64,000 nucleotides of DNA, from assembly GCA_028023455.1 (NCBI GenBank), contig JAQFVV010006203.1, positions 5,796,821 to 5,860,820 of the forward strand, in the 5' to 3' direction. The number at the start of each line of letters is the position of its first letter. Position 1 is the stretch's first letter. Source of the stretch: Epiperipatus broadwayi (lineage: Eukaryota > Onychophora > Udeonychophora > Euonychophora > Peripatidae). Positions 53,491 to 64,000 of the stretch are shown here, piece by piece. The notes beneath the pieces are model-generated. The model searched no databases. It was not told where the DNA came from and saw only the letters and a list, made by a program, of their open reading frames with translations. A program made the translations under genes and the position numbers.

Positions 53491-54533
53491 AGAAAAAATG
53501 TTTGCAACATCCCAGTCTGTTTGGTATAGTTCAGAAATGTACCTGGCAAGTTATTAATAAAGCTAAATTAAAATTTAATGCATTAAATATATACCTGTCA
53601 TATTTGATATGTGACAATTACAGACAATTCTTATGATTTATCATTAATGGAATGGTTGTGAATTTGATCTATGATAGATTGTGAATTTGACATGTGACAG
53701 CCTTATGGAGAAACATTCATACATTCACCAATCAAACAACTGAAAATAGAGATTTTATATATAAGATGATTTTTATTCATTAAATGCAAACTCTCTTTTT
53801 TACTCCAATTTATCACTCAAATGAGCAATTACATAGAAAAAGACAAATGATCCCCAAAATGGATTTTTATTGAGTCATCCTCTTCATTTCTACCAAGTTT
53901 CTTATTATTCAGAATTTATCTACTACATGCTGCAACAATTCAACTGACTAATAGTACATTTCTTACACATACTCAATAACAGTTACCATCTTAAATAAAT
54001 ACATTAAATTGAATTGTGGTAACATGCAATAAAGAATTATTGACCAATGAAGACAACATTTAAGAGAATGTAATTACCTGGTCTACTGAATAAGTAGTTT
54101 GAATCAAAATGCATTTTGAAAAATCATTTCCCTCTTCCTTTTTTTAATGTTTTTTTTTTTTTTCTGATGTTGCAAAATGTTATAGTAGTTTTCTATTGAA
54201 TTTAAAATATTTTGTTTTTATTCTTTTACAGGCATTTTTATAATTGTCTTTCAATATTTTTAACTACCTAATTTAGGTAATGTGTTATTTTACAATTATT
54301 AAAATCGACTTTATCATATAACTTAATATAACTTTATTATTACAATCATCTACTTATTATAAAGCTCAACATTTCATTATATCATTAAATATGGAAACAT
54401 TTAGATCAATAAATAACTGTCATCATATATATTTAATTTGTTGTAAATAAAGCATCCTTTAAAATAATAAAATATATCTACACATATTATATATATATAT
54501 AAACACAAAAAATATATGTAATAAAATGTTTAC

Positions 54534-56696
54534 CTATTTTAGACTTCTTCATAATGAGTGTTTGAACATCTGTTTGCATATGTTTCACTGGAGTTTCTTC
54601 AACGGTAGCAATTGATTCTGGTATTAGTGATTCTACAAGTTCATCAGCTTTTTTAAATGAAGGCTGCCATTTACCAATATTCCTCAGATGTTCTTCTTTC
54701 TCAGCAAGACTCTGAGACATCACATGACTTACATCTCTTGTCTGTGAAGCAAGAGTAAATTTTTCTCTTTCTAACATAGAAGTTAAATATTGTGTATTTG
54801 GTTGGTAGGTTTCAAGTTTAATTGGAATTTCAGCACTATGTCTTACATCTGATTCCATAGTGACTGCTAAATTTTGTGTGGGTTTCTGAGAATGAGTAAG
54901 AGATTTACCTTGATCATAGATTAAAATTTCTTGTTTCATTTCTCCAGATATTTCAGGTGACTTTTGTGGAATCTCTCTTACTGCAGCAGTTTTTTGAAAC
55001 AATGTTTCCTGTTTCTGATATTGCATATGTTTAACTGGAGTTTTTTCAACAGAAACAATTTCTTGTGGCATTTGTGGTTCTATAAATTCATCAGCTTTTT
55101 TAAATGAAGGCTGCCATTTACCAATATTTCTCAGATGTTCTTCTTTCTCAGTAAGGCTCTGAGACATCACATGGCTTATATCTCTTGTCTGTGAAGCAAG
55201 GGTAAATTTTTCTCTTTCTAACATAGAAGTTAAATGTTGTGTATTTGGTTGATGAGTTTCCAGATTAATTGGAATTTCAGCACTATGTCTTACATCTGAT
55301 TCCATAGTGACTGCTAAATTTTGTGTGGGTTTCTGAGAATGAATAAGAGATTTACCCCGATCGTAAGTTAAAATTTCTCGTTTTATTTCTCCGGGTATTT
55401 CAGGTGACTTTTGTGAAATCTCATTTACTGCAGCAGTTTTTTGAAACAATGTTTCCTGTTTCTGATATTGCATATGTTTAATTGGAGTTTTTTCAACAGA
55501 AACAATTGCTTGTGGCATTTGTGGTTCTATAAATTCATCAGCTTTTTTAAATGAAGGCTGCCATTTACCAATATTTCTCAGATGTTCTTCTTTCTCAGTA
55601 AGGTTCTGAGACATCACATGGCTTATATCTCTTGACTGTGAAGCAAGAGTAAATTTTTCTCTTTCTAACATAGAAGTTAAATGTTGTGTATTTGGTTGGT
55701 GGGTTTCCAGATCAATTGGAATTTCAGCACTATGTCGTACATCTGATTCCATAGTGACTGCTAAATTTTGAGTGTGTTTCTGAGAATGAATAAGAGATTT
55801 ACCTTGATCATAGATTAAAATTTCTTGTTTCATTTCTCCAGGTACTTCAGGTGACTTTTGTGGAATCTCTTTTACTGCAGCAGTTTTTTGAAACAGTGTT
55901 TCCTGTTTCTGATATTGCATATGTTTAACTGGAGTTTTTTCAACAGAAACAACTGCTCCTGTCATTTGTGGTTCTATAAATTCATCAGCTTTTTTAAATG
56001 AAGGCTGCCATTTACCAATATTTCTCACATGTTCTTCTTTCTCATTAAGGCTCTGAGACATCACATGACTTATATCTCTTGTCTGTGAAGCAAGGGTAAA
56101 TTTTTCTCTTTCTAACATAGAAGTTAAATGTTGGGCGTTTGGTTGGTAGGTTTCAAGTTTGACTGGAATTTCAGCACTATTTCTTACATCTGATTCCATA
56201 GTGACTGCTAAATTCTGAGTATGTTTCTGAGAATGAATAAGAGATTCCCCCTGATCATAGGTTAAAATATCTCGTTTCATTTCTCCAGATATTTCAGGTG
56301 ATTTTTGTGGAATCTGTTGAACTGCAGCAGCTTTTTCAAACAATGTTTTCTGTTTTTGATACTGCATTGAACTTTGAAAAGTTTGCTGGTGTACAGATAA
56401 ACCCTTGGTATTTTGAAAATTAATGTATTCTTCATTTACTGTTGATTTATTTATGGGAAGAGAAAATGTTTTTTCAACTAAAACTGAATTTGGTACAGCT
56501 TCAACATCAACTTCCATTTGATTTTGATATCTATTTTCATTTTTCTTAATAGCGACTTCAGTCTGCATTTGTTTTTCATAATGAAATAATGCTGTACTTG
56601 AACTAATTTCTGAAGATGGAATATTGACTTCACTAATTTGACGAACAGGTTCAGGTTTTAAATTTTCAACTGATTTCTGAATTGTCTCAGGTATTT
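54534..56696 (-). CDS. Internal exon of giant titin-like gene: four 149-residue tandem repeats
   Basis: This 2,163-nt exon (721 codons) is the most 5' exon seen. An acceptor (TTTGTTTATAG) lies just upstream at 56698-56697 and a GTAAAC donor at 54533, so it is a symmetric phase 1-1 exon. Upstream in-frame residues are intronic. About 110 leading residues (with FHYEKQMQTEV) precede four tandem 149-residue repeats, then a 15-residue tail. Each repeat carries MQYQKQETLFQ, LTSMLEREKFTLASQ and RNIGKWQPSFKKADE. The sequence is rich in Q, K, E, S and T, with no signal peptide, membrane span or globular domain that I recognise. I infer an extended or elastic structural segment of a large sarcomeric or cytoskeletal protein. 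The W-Q-P-x-F-K-K motif echoes W-K motifs in the other exons. The exon call is firm; the function is inferred. Confidence 0.88.
54580..56367 (-). repeat. Coding tandem repeat, 4 x 447 bp
   Basis: The same TGCAT(A)TG anchor, on the plus strand, recurs at 54575, 55022, 55469, 55916 and 56363, always exactly 447 bp apart. Four 149-codon units therefore follow each other with no indel. The units are close to identical in most of their length (for example the LTSMLEREKFTLASQ and NIGKWQPSFKKADE blocks), and the transcriptionally first unit is the most diverged (KTLFEKAAAVQQ against ETLFQKTAAVKE). This implies recent duplication or ongoing homogenisation. Confidence 0.93.
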
Positions 56697-57529
56697 CTAT
56701 AAACAAATAAATAATATATATATACACACACACATTGGAACATTTAACTCTATAAGAGCTATCTATATTAAATTTAATTAAATATTTTGCAATAACACTG
56801 TCTAACTGCAAAAAAGAAGAAAATGAATCCATTTTCAACTGCAACCTAAAGCATACATATAAACAAGGGAAAGAAATCAATCAATAAGATTTATAAGATC
56901 CAATAACTAAATCTATGGAGATGTTCAATTAAATTTAATATAGATGACATTTGGAGAGTTTCTTGTTCTAAAATATTACATATTGATTAATACTATTTAA
57001 TTCTAATACAATCTACTACACATTTACTTGTTGTTAATATTAACATTATACTAAAAATAATCTGTGTTCCTTTTCTACTATGCAAATAATGGCTGGTGGG
57101 ATCCAGCAGAAATGTTGAAATAATTAAAATATTAACAACAAGCAAATATATATTCAAATAAACTCAAAATATATATGCACATTTATTTTCTTATAAATAC
57201 ACACATGAATATATATTAAATTAAAAATGCTGTATTAAAGTGTAATTTTTTAATATCAAATTAATTGTATTACACAATAATATGATTAATATTAAATACA
57301 GCTGCATATACCTCTGACTGATAATTAAACTTATTTTATTTCTTAAAGTATTTCAAGTAACTTCCACAGAATGTAATATGTATTGCAGAATTTTTTTTTT
57401 TAGAACATTTTTTTTTTGTTTATGATATTATACTAAACTGCACTTCATTTATTTACATATTTTCCCAACTACAATTGAATTTCTTATTTCTCAATATATT
57501 TATTAAGGCTTTAAATATACATTGATGTT

Positions 57530-60500
57530 TATTGACTGGTCTGTTGATTCTTGAGGTCTATACTATACTATGTCAGTGTACTATTTGGTACTTCCTTGAT
57601 CTTCCAAGTCAATCTTCATTTATGAGGCTCCATGTATTTTTGTGTTTAATAATAGGCACCAGAATTAGATCTCTCCTGAATTCCTTTAATTTGTTGCTAA
57701 TAAAAATTTCTTTATTTTGATGTGGGTGGTTGAAGTTTTGTTGCATCTCACCAACCATATTGCCATTATTATGTAGAGGGATAGTCTTATGGTCGCGAAA
57801 TGCTTAGATGGATACTTTATTTTAATGATGCAATGGTGTAGTAGTCTGCTTTAATATTTCTATAGATATATTGTTTTGTTATTAGTAGTCCATGACAGTT
57901 CTCAATGATATGATTAAATGTCTCTTCTGTTCTTTCGCAATTGGGGCACATTGGGTTGATTTTAGATATGCTCCTTTTATAGTTTAGGAACCAATTGGCG
58001 GGCATGGCATCCATATTTATTTTTAAGGTAAGGTCTAAATACGTTGGTTTCATTTCCCAGTATTTGGAGACTTTTGTAATTTTATGGTTTGTTAATCCCA
58101 GCTTCCCTGGAATTATTTTTGTTTGTGGATGTATAAATTCATAGGCATCCCAGATTTTGAGTTTTGATTTAAATGCTTGCTTTGTTAGTGTTTCATATTG
58201 TTTTAAATTTTCCTATTATGATGTTTAACCAGTCATTTTTCTTTGTTGGGAGTCGATCCGTTGGGGTGACTAGCTCCATGATGTTCTCATATTTAAGGTG
58301 AATTAAAAGTTGATGGACTAGATTGTGAATATTTTGTATAAAGCAGGCTTGGATGGAATGAAAAGACATTCCATTCATTCTCCTAGGCTTTTGCATTGTT
58401 TTTATGTTTAGAGCTACAACCTTGCCCTTCCAGGAGAGTTTGCCTGCAAGTGAGTTTATTTTATTAATAAATTTGTTAGTTATGTTGATAATAGATAGGA
58501 AATAGCTTATTTTTGACATGATTTTTATGTTGAGGATGGCAACCTTTCCTTGTAGAGAAAGGTAGACTGTGGCAAGTTTTTGGGTGAGGGATTCCATAGC
58601 CTGAATTAGGTTGTTTTAAATCTCATTCGTCATTTGAGTTTGAGTTTTTGAGATGGCAAAGCCCAGAAATTTTTGTAGTTCTGCTTCAAATTTCAAGCTT
58701 ATTTTTTCCTGGTTTTTATCTTTCATGTTGCTGATTTGGCTGTGTTTATTTTTAAGCCTGAGTCTTGTGAGTACTTGTCCAAAATATTATCAGAATTTAG
58801 CAGGTGGCAAGAAAATTATCACATCATCCATATAGGCCACGGCCTTAATACATTTTTTTAGCCTATAGATGTAAATTCCAGGGAGTTTGAGCTCTATGTT
58901 TTTGAGTAGTGGGTTTATGTAAACCATAAATAGTAGTGCACTGAGGGATTATCCTTGGGGGATAGATAAGTCAGGTTGAAAGGTTTAGGAAATTTTGCCA
59001 TTTAAGGCATTGGCAATCTCTTGATTGTTTAGTAGGTTGTGGATTATTTGTAAAATTGGGTGTTTGGGACTGAGAATTCTGTAAGTCTGTCAATCAATTT
59101 ATTGAGATTGATTGAATCAAAGGCCGCAGCTATATCCAATTGTACTGCTATTGGCCCAGATCTGCAGCTAATTCTTATCTCATCTATTAGTATTCTCACC
59201 TCACCCATTGCAATCATGGCTGAGGATCCTTTTTTGGCATATTGTGCTGGTAGTAGTTGTGATATGATGTTGTCTTGTATGGAATCTTTGATTACTGACT
59301 CCATTATTTTGATGAGTAATGGAGTCATAGATATTGGCCTGATATTTTCTATTTTGTCTATTTCCATGTTTTTTTTTATAAATGGTCACTAGGCCTATAG
59401 GATATAGACCTGGAATTGTTTTTTTTTTCCCCTTATGCCAGATGTGTTAGCATTTTATAAATGATTGGTACTGAGAATTGGCTTAGATGAGCCAATAGGA
59501 ATCTTGGAATTCCGTGTAATCCAGGATGGATATGGTCAGGCATTGTTTGTAGTTTCGCTAGGATTGCATCTTGAGATATGCCATGATTGTGAAGTAATTG
59601 AAACTCTCTTTCTTGATTTGCTTGGAATTGTTCAGAATCTTGTAGTTTGTCTCTGTAATGTTCCATAATTTTTGTAAGCATTGAGGTGCCAATATATGAA
59701 ATGCCTTTTATGTTTATTATGTTTGGGGTGGTCTGTTTTTTATTTTCTCCAAGTGCCCATCTAAAGTAAGCTTTTGTCCAACAGTGTTGATTTACCAGGA
59801 AAACTTTAGATCTTTTTATTGCAATGTATTGGGCAATTTGTTTTTGTTTGCCTCTATACTCTTTTTTTATGTTGATTAGATCTTTAAGGTTTGTTGAACC
59901 TGTGACATGAAACTTTATTAGATTCCTTAAGGAGTCTAGTTCTTTCATTAGAGTATGTAGTCCTTTCCTTCTTTTGGTATGATGTGTTATCAGGGATTGA
60001 AGTATTCCAATAAAAGCAAACCATGCCTCCTCAGCTGATCTAGATAGGATATTTATTTTTTGAAAGTAAATGCATGTTTCTGAGGGTATTGCCTCTGTGA
60101 TGCTTTCTTTGGTTAGTAATCTAATAGTTTTTTGCTCAAGTGAAATCAATTCCATTTGTGATGTCAAGATCAATTATCAGTGTGCAGTGATCAGAAAAGG
60201 GGACTGGCTCTAATGCTGTTTCTATTTGGAAGTGTAGTTGTGGTGAGTATGGAAGCAAATGAATTAGAGATTGATACTGTTTGATGTAAAATGAGATGGA
60301 GTTTAATTGAAACAGACCGTCTCCACTCATTATTGGTGCATTTATCAGATAAATGTATTTCCTGTTAAATTCTTGGTAATTTATATTAAAATCCCCAAAA
60401 ATAATAGCACGGTGACTAATGTTAGCTAAGATCATGTTGATTGTGTTTAACAGTCTTATATAGTTATTGACTTTGTTGCTAGTATATATGTATATTAGAT

Positions 60501-61200
60501 TCAGTGTGACTCCTTGATAATTGATGTTTATAGCAATTATATTTTTGTCAATATATAATGTGTTGAATTTGCTTGGTGGCTTGTTTTTGTTTATTATGAT
60601 ACCTACTCCTTCTGAGGCTGAGTAGCTTGTGGAAAGTTCTGTATATCCAAGTTGTTGCAATCTTCAGTTTATTTTTTGGATTTGTTTTGAGGTGATGTTT
60701 GGTTTCACCTATAAATAATGTGTGTGGAGGATTCAGGTTAAACCAATGTTCTATATCCATAACTCTTTCCATAGAGTTTATTCCTCTAATATTAATTCCA
60801 ACTATTTTGAGATTCATTATTACTATCAGAAATTTAGTTTCTATGATCTACCACTGTGCACTTAGTTGTATGTGTTACTGTATATTTCTGTTTGTTTGTA
60901 TTTTAAACTGTGTGCATTTCATTTCCAATAGTGGGTCTATGTTTAAGTTTTCAGATTCACTACTTTCCAGAAATGGTATTGCTAGTAGAATTGAATCTTC
61001 TTGGTCCATTAACCATGAGTTTTGTCTGTGGTATTCTTTAGAGGATTTCTCTATTTTGAGTTTGGTTTTATTATTGATTTCTTGTTCTTTTCAGTAGGGT
61101 CTTGTGTCTCTTTTGTTGCACTGCATCCTTCTGTTGTATCTTTTTTTGTGACATACTTTTCAACAGATGAAAGCACTCATCCAAAACCCCCCAAAAAAAA
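57530..61200 (-). mobile_element. LINE with endonuclease, RT and zinc knuckle, frameshifted
   Basis: On the minus strand the order is as follows. A possible ORF1 tail lies at about 61190-60850. An AP-endonuclease starts MNLKIVGINIRGIN (60817) with IGETK, IIFGDFNINYQE and VPFSDHCTLI. An RT N-terminal ORF (60173-59433) ends with HPGLHGIPRFLLAHL. The RT palm follows: NIRPISMTPLLIKIMES and AVQLDIAAAFDSINL (59367-59044). An intact Y-M-D-D box lies at 58823-58834. A thumb ORF comes at 58597-58193, and a C-P-N-C-x8-H-x4-C knuckle at 57960-57890. At least four frameshifts break it. It is better preserved than the other LINEs here. It lies sense to the host gene. The clade is not resolved. Confidence 0.87.
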
Positions 61201-62639
61201 AAAAACTCTTAACCCAAAAATAAAATCATAACTCAAATACAAAAAGTGATAAGAACCCAAACTTGAAGAGATAGCGAAATTGATATTTCAAATCAAACAA
61301 CACAAAAGAAAAAAAGAAACAACCTCTAATGATAAAACAATCTCAGAGAAAGATTTATCAAAAGAAAAAACTACAGTTAAATTTGATGCAGTTTCAACAT
61401 ACATATGACAAATAATTATTAAATTTAAGATACTTTTCAGCACTGTATATTTATTATTTATAATTAATCTACTGACAGAAAATTAAATCAGAAAATTTAT
61501 TGTTTAAATTGTAAATTATCATCCAAGTGATTTTCAACAAAACTCATTTTAAATATATTCCTCAAAAAATAGTAGACATTTAAATTGCTTACAGTATACT
61601 AATTAGAAATTCCAACAATTTACTTATTTTTGGTATTAGTAAGTCATTAATTCATTGCATTATAAGAATACATAATAAATCAAGCTTCTTTTAATTTTCC
61701 TTTGATACCTTCCTTCCTCTTTTCACAGATAACCTTAATATTGTCTTGTTTAAACATGCAATCTATTTCAATCTCACAGTCAAAATATATTGAATCACAC
61801 CCAGATTTAGATAATTTTTTGTATATGTATAAATATGTTGTATTAACCTAGCTCTTAAATTAGTATTGGCCTCCTCTGTTTATAGACATTTAATTTCATA
61901 AATTACATAAGCACACTTAAGATGATAATTTACAATATAAAAATTAATTTATACAGTGAATTTGTCTCGAGCTGATTTTGGAAAATATTATATACATAGA
62001 CATTGTAATTAAATCCATGAACTATTTTTATCAAAAACATAACTGAATAATAGAATGAAGTTAATAATTAATTACATATCTTGTATAGATTATTAAATAT
62101 TTATTATTATGTAATCCTAAGAAGAATTTTGTGTTTAAGTAGTGAATATATTTTTGACCTGGATTCCAATCAAAAATAGAACTGGAAATATGTCAAATGA
62201 CCACCTCTCAGCCAACCAAGCTACTATCCAATATTGTTTGAGAAAATTGTAATTATCTGGAAAATAATTTCAAAAATGTAAAAGCCAACAACAATTCACT
62301 AGTCTGGAAAAGTAATGATTACTCTTCCAAGATTAGTCAATGCTTGTAGAGAACAATAATTAAAACAGTTTTGACTTGAAATTGAATTGTTTAAATCTCA
62401 ACTATAAATACAATTTCTACAATATAGATGAGTTTTTTATTTTAATGCACAGAAAAATTTATCAAAGAATAAATGAAAGTAAACATGTCTTTAGAAAACG
62501 TAAGGTATTCTAATATTAAAATTAGCATTATGGATGTGCTGAGGAAACTATATTTGTTTGCCTTTAATATTATTTATTGCTCATTTGCCAGTGAGGCTTG
62601 TGGTATGCATGTATAAATTATTGACATTCAGAACTTATT

Positions 62640-63665
62640 ATTAATATTATTAGGAAAATAAAAGATAAGTGTATGTATCTATATATGTATGATGATATAT
62701 AGAATATAGAAATAAAAATAAATTTAAAAATAGTATTAGTTTATAGGATTAATAATAATAATAATAATAATAAAGTATGTAAAAGTTTTAATATGTGAAT
62801 ATAGGCAAAGACTTGTAAATATTTTTTATACATATAAAGGTTTGTAGGATTTAATTTTTCAAATAGAATTGTACGTTTTAGAAAATTGATAACAAAGGGA
62901 GTTGGATTAAAGGAGTCTACATTTAAAAAAGGTAGAAAATTTTGAAAAAAACAGTTATTTTAAAAAGCGGAGGAAGTTTAAAAAAAAAGATGCATTAAAG
63001 TGAGTAGGGAATTATTGAAGAGAATAAAAATATAAATTATTAATATAGAATAAGACTAGAACTAATAAAAAGGTAAAAGTTTATAAAATTAAAATTATAG
63101 ATATTAAAATCAAGCGTAAAAGATGATATTATATATTAGATAATAATTAAAAAAGATAGATAGCAAGAAACAATGAAAGGTTAAAATTATAAAATAATAT
63201 TAATAAAGACGTAATAAAAGGGTAATATTTTTAAAAAATTCTTAAAAATTAAAAATAAAATAGTTTTTAAAATGTAATATTTAAAAAAGTATGTATTAGA
63301 TATATTTTTGTATATATGTGTACTTTATATGTAAGTTGTATATGTATATGGATGTATATTTACATATGTGTATATATAGATTAGTATATATGTATATGGG
63401 ATATGTGTATCTATAGATGTATGTTTAAAGGACATGTGTATATATTTAGATATGCATATGGGTGCATATATGTATGTATGGATTTTGTATATATATATAT
63501 ATATGTCTATGGGTGATGTGGATCTATATATGTCTGTAGGGAATATATATGTATATATTTTGATATACATATGTGTATATTACATATATATATGAAGTAA
63601 TGGTTATGTATTTATATCATTCAAATATTGTAGCTCTGATGAAGACTGCTGGACAGTCGAAACTG
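62640..63665 (+). mobile_element. C-poor non-coding element ending in hairpin-GAAAC motif
   Basis: The plus strand is almost free of C from about 62640 to 63630 and ends with CTGATGA (63636-63642), a perfect GACTG/CAGTC hairpin and GAAAC (63659-63663), then a short A-rich tail. Inside are a TAA microsatellite (about 62752-62772) and a TATG/TATA minisatellite (about 63300-63600). No open frame is convincing. It may be a non-autonomous element related to the 34.6-kb fold-back (inference). Confidence 0.45.
63300..63600. repeat. TATATG-type simple-sequence minisatellite
   Basis: It consists of irregular repeats of GTATATATG / GGATGTATAT / GTGTATATAT over about 300 bp. The open frame on the minus strand (rich in Ile, Tyr, Thr) is a product of the repeat and not a gene. 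Confidence 0.85.
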
Positions 63666-64000
63666 TCAGGAAAATAAAAAAATTTATTAAAAAAAATGTC
63701 TGTATTAAAGTGTATATGAAAGAAGTTATTATAAGCTATTCTTTTCTTCATAGGAAAATAAAACCTATCAAAATGTTGTGTTATATACCAATATATATGT
63801 TATTACTAACAGTTTTAATTATTACAAAAGTTTAAATAAAGTTTGAACCTTTCTAATATTTAACAATTAAACTAGATGATGGAAACTTACAATAAAATAC
63901 ATGCATTATAATCTTTCAAATATAAGAATCTAATGATAAAATTTTTTGATTAACAAAGCAACTTTTGAATGTTCTATACTAAATTATAAACTCAAACATT

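Larger units (their letters stand above)
46964..54533. other. Intron, 7,570 bp
   Basis: It lies between the GTAAAC donor (54533) and the acceptor ending 46964. It carries SINE-like copies near 47215-47480, 48505-48780 and 48880-49275, and a tRNA-derived SINE at 53.4 kb. The rest, notably 49.3-53.3 kb, is AT-rich with isolated homopolymers (G run near 50540) and no recognisable gene. Confidence 0.78.
56697..64000. other. Upstream intron of the giant gene
   Basis: The acceptor at 56698-56697 implies a further exon upstream. None was found up to the window end. The region holds a LINE in the host-gene orientation (57.5-61.2 kb), plain AT-rich sequence (61.4-62.6 kb) and a C-poor, microsatellite-rich block ending in a CTGATGA-hairpin-GAAAC motif (62.6-63.7 kb). 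Confidence 0.75.

Noticed and set aside
56697-56880. Met-starting N-terminus ahead of the 447-bp repeat exon
   Set aside because: It is separated from the repeat exon by a clear acceptor (TTTGTTTATAG) and has no coding character.
63325-63570. Ile/Tyr/Thr-rich minus-strand open frame
   Set aside because: It is a translation of the TATATG simple-sequence repeat.

Overview
The window is AT-rich eukaryotic DNA with low gene density and many transposon fossils. It is almost certainly from an invertebrate animal. An arthropod or other ecdysozoan is my best guess, from the titin/sallimus-like flavour of the encoded protein and the mix of LINEs, tRNA-derived SINEs and a Ty3/gypsy relic, but nothing here fixes the species.

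One giant gene on the minus strand spans the window. Five exons are supported by open frames bounded by splice signals with compatible phases. In transcription order they are 56696-54534, 46963-46902, 38460-35979, 23834-23268 and 11278-6659. Together they give 9,894 nt, or 3,298 codons, without a frame break. Both ends of the gene lie outside the window or in exons I could not find. The protein is almost entirely low-complexity or repetitive: four 149-residue repeats in the first exon, a short linker with a VHLKPKEQK motif, an 827-codon exon with diverged internal repeats, a 189-codon exon with acidic and Trp-Lys motifs, and a 1,540-codon exon with about 46 copies of a 31-residue charged helix-like repeat (L-T/S-E-x-E-I-x-x-L-E-x-Y-Y). 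The 'acidic/Pro-Trp + basic' and 'LKPxxxK' motifs resemble the PEVK-like spring of arthropod titin homologues (sallimus). No Ig or Fn3 domain is visible, so this identity is an inference.

The introns (7.6, 8.4, 12.1 and 12.0 kb) and flanks hold the mobile elements. These are a decayed Ty3/gypsy pol (13.6-16.1 kb, plus), an L1/Tx1-like LINE (29.7-33.25 kb, plus), a strongly C-depleted LINE (41.7-44.5 kb, plus) and a further LINE with endonuclease, YMDD-type RT and zinc knuckle (61.2-57.5 kb, minus). There are also two copies of a tRNA-derived SINE (18.0 and 53.4 kb), other dispersed SINE-like repeats, and several long inverted repeats (6.0, 16.4, 21.9, 27.2, 34.6 and 39.2 kb).

A theme runs through the repeats. 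A short CTGATGA-like box, a small hairpin and GAAA(C), resembling a hammerhead-ribozyme core, occurs in several unrelated-looking repeats and fold-back elements. This motif, the 46-unit array and the G-less or C-less stretches next to the motif are the most unusual signals here. No tRNA or rRNA gene, CRISPR, promoter or poly(A) site could be supported.
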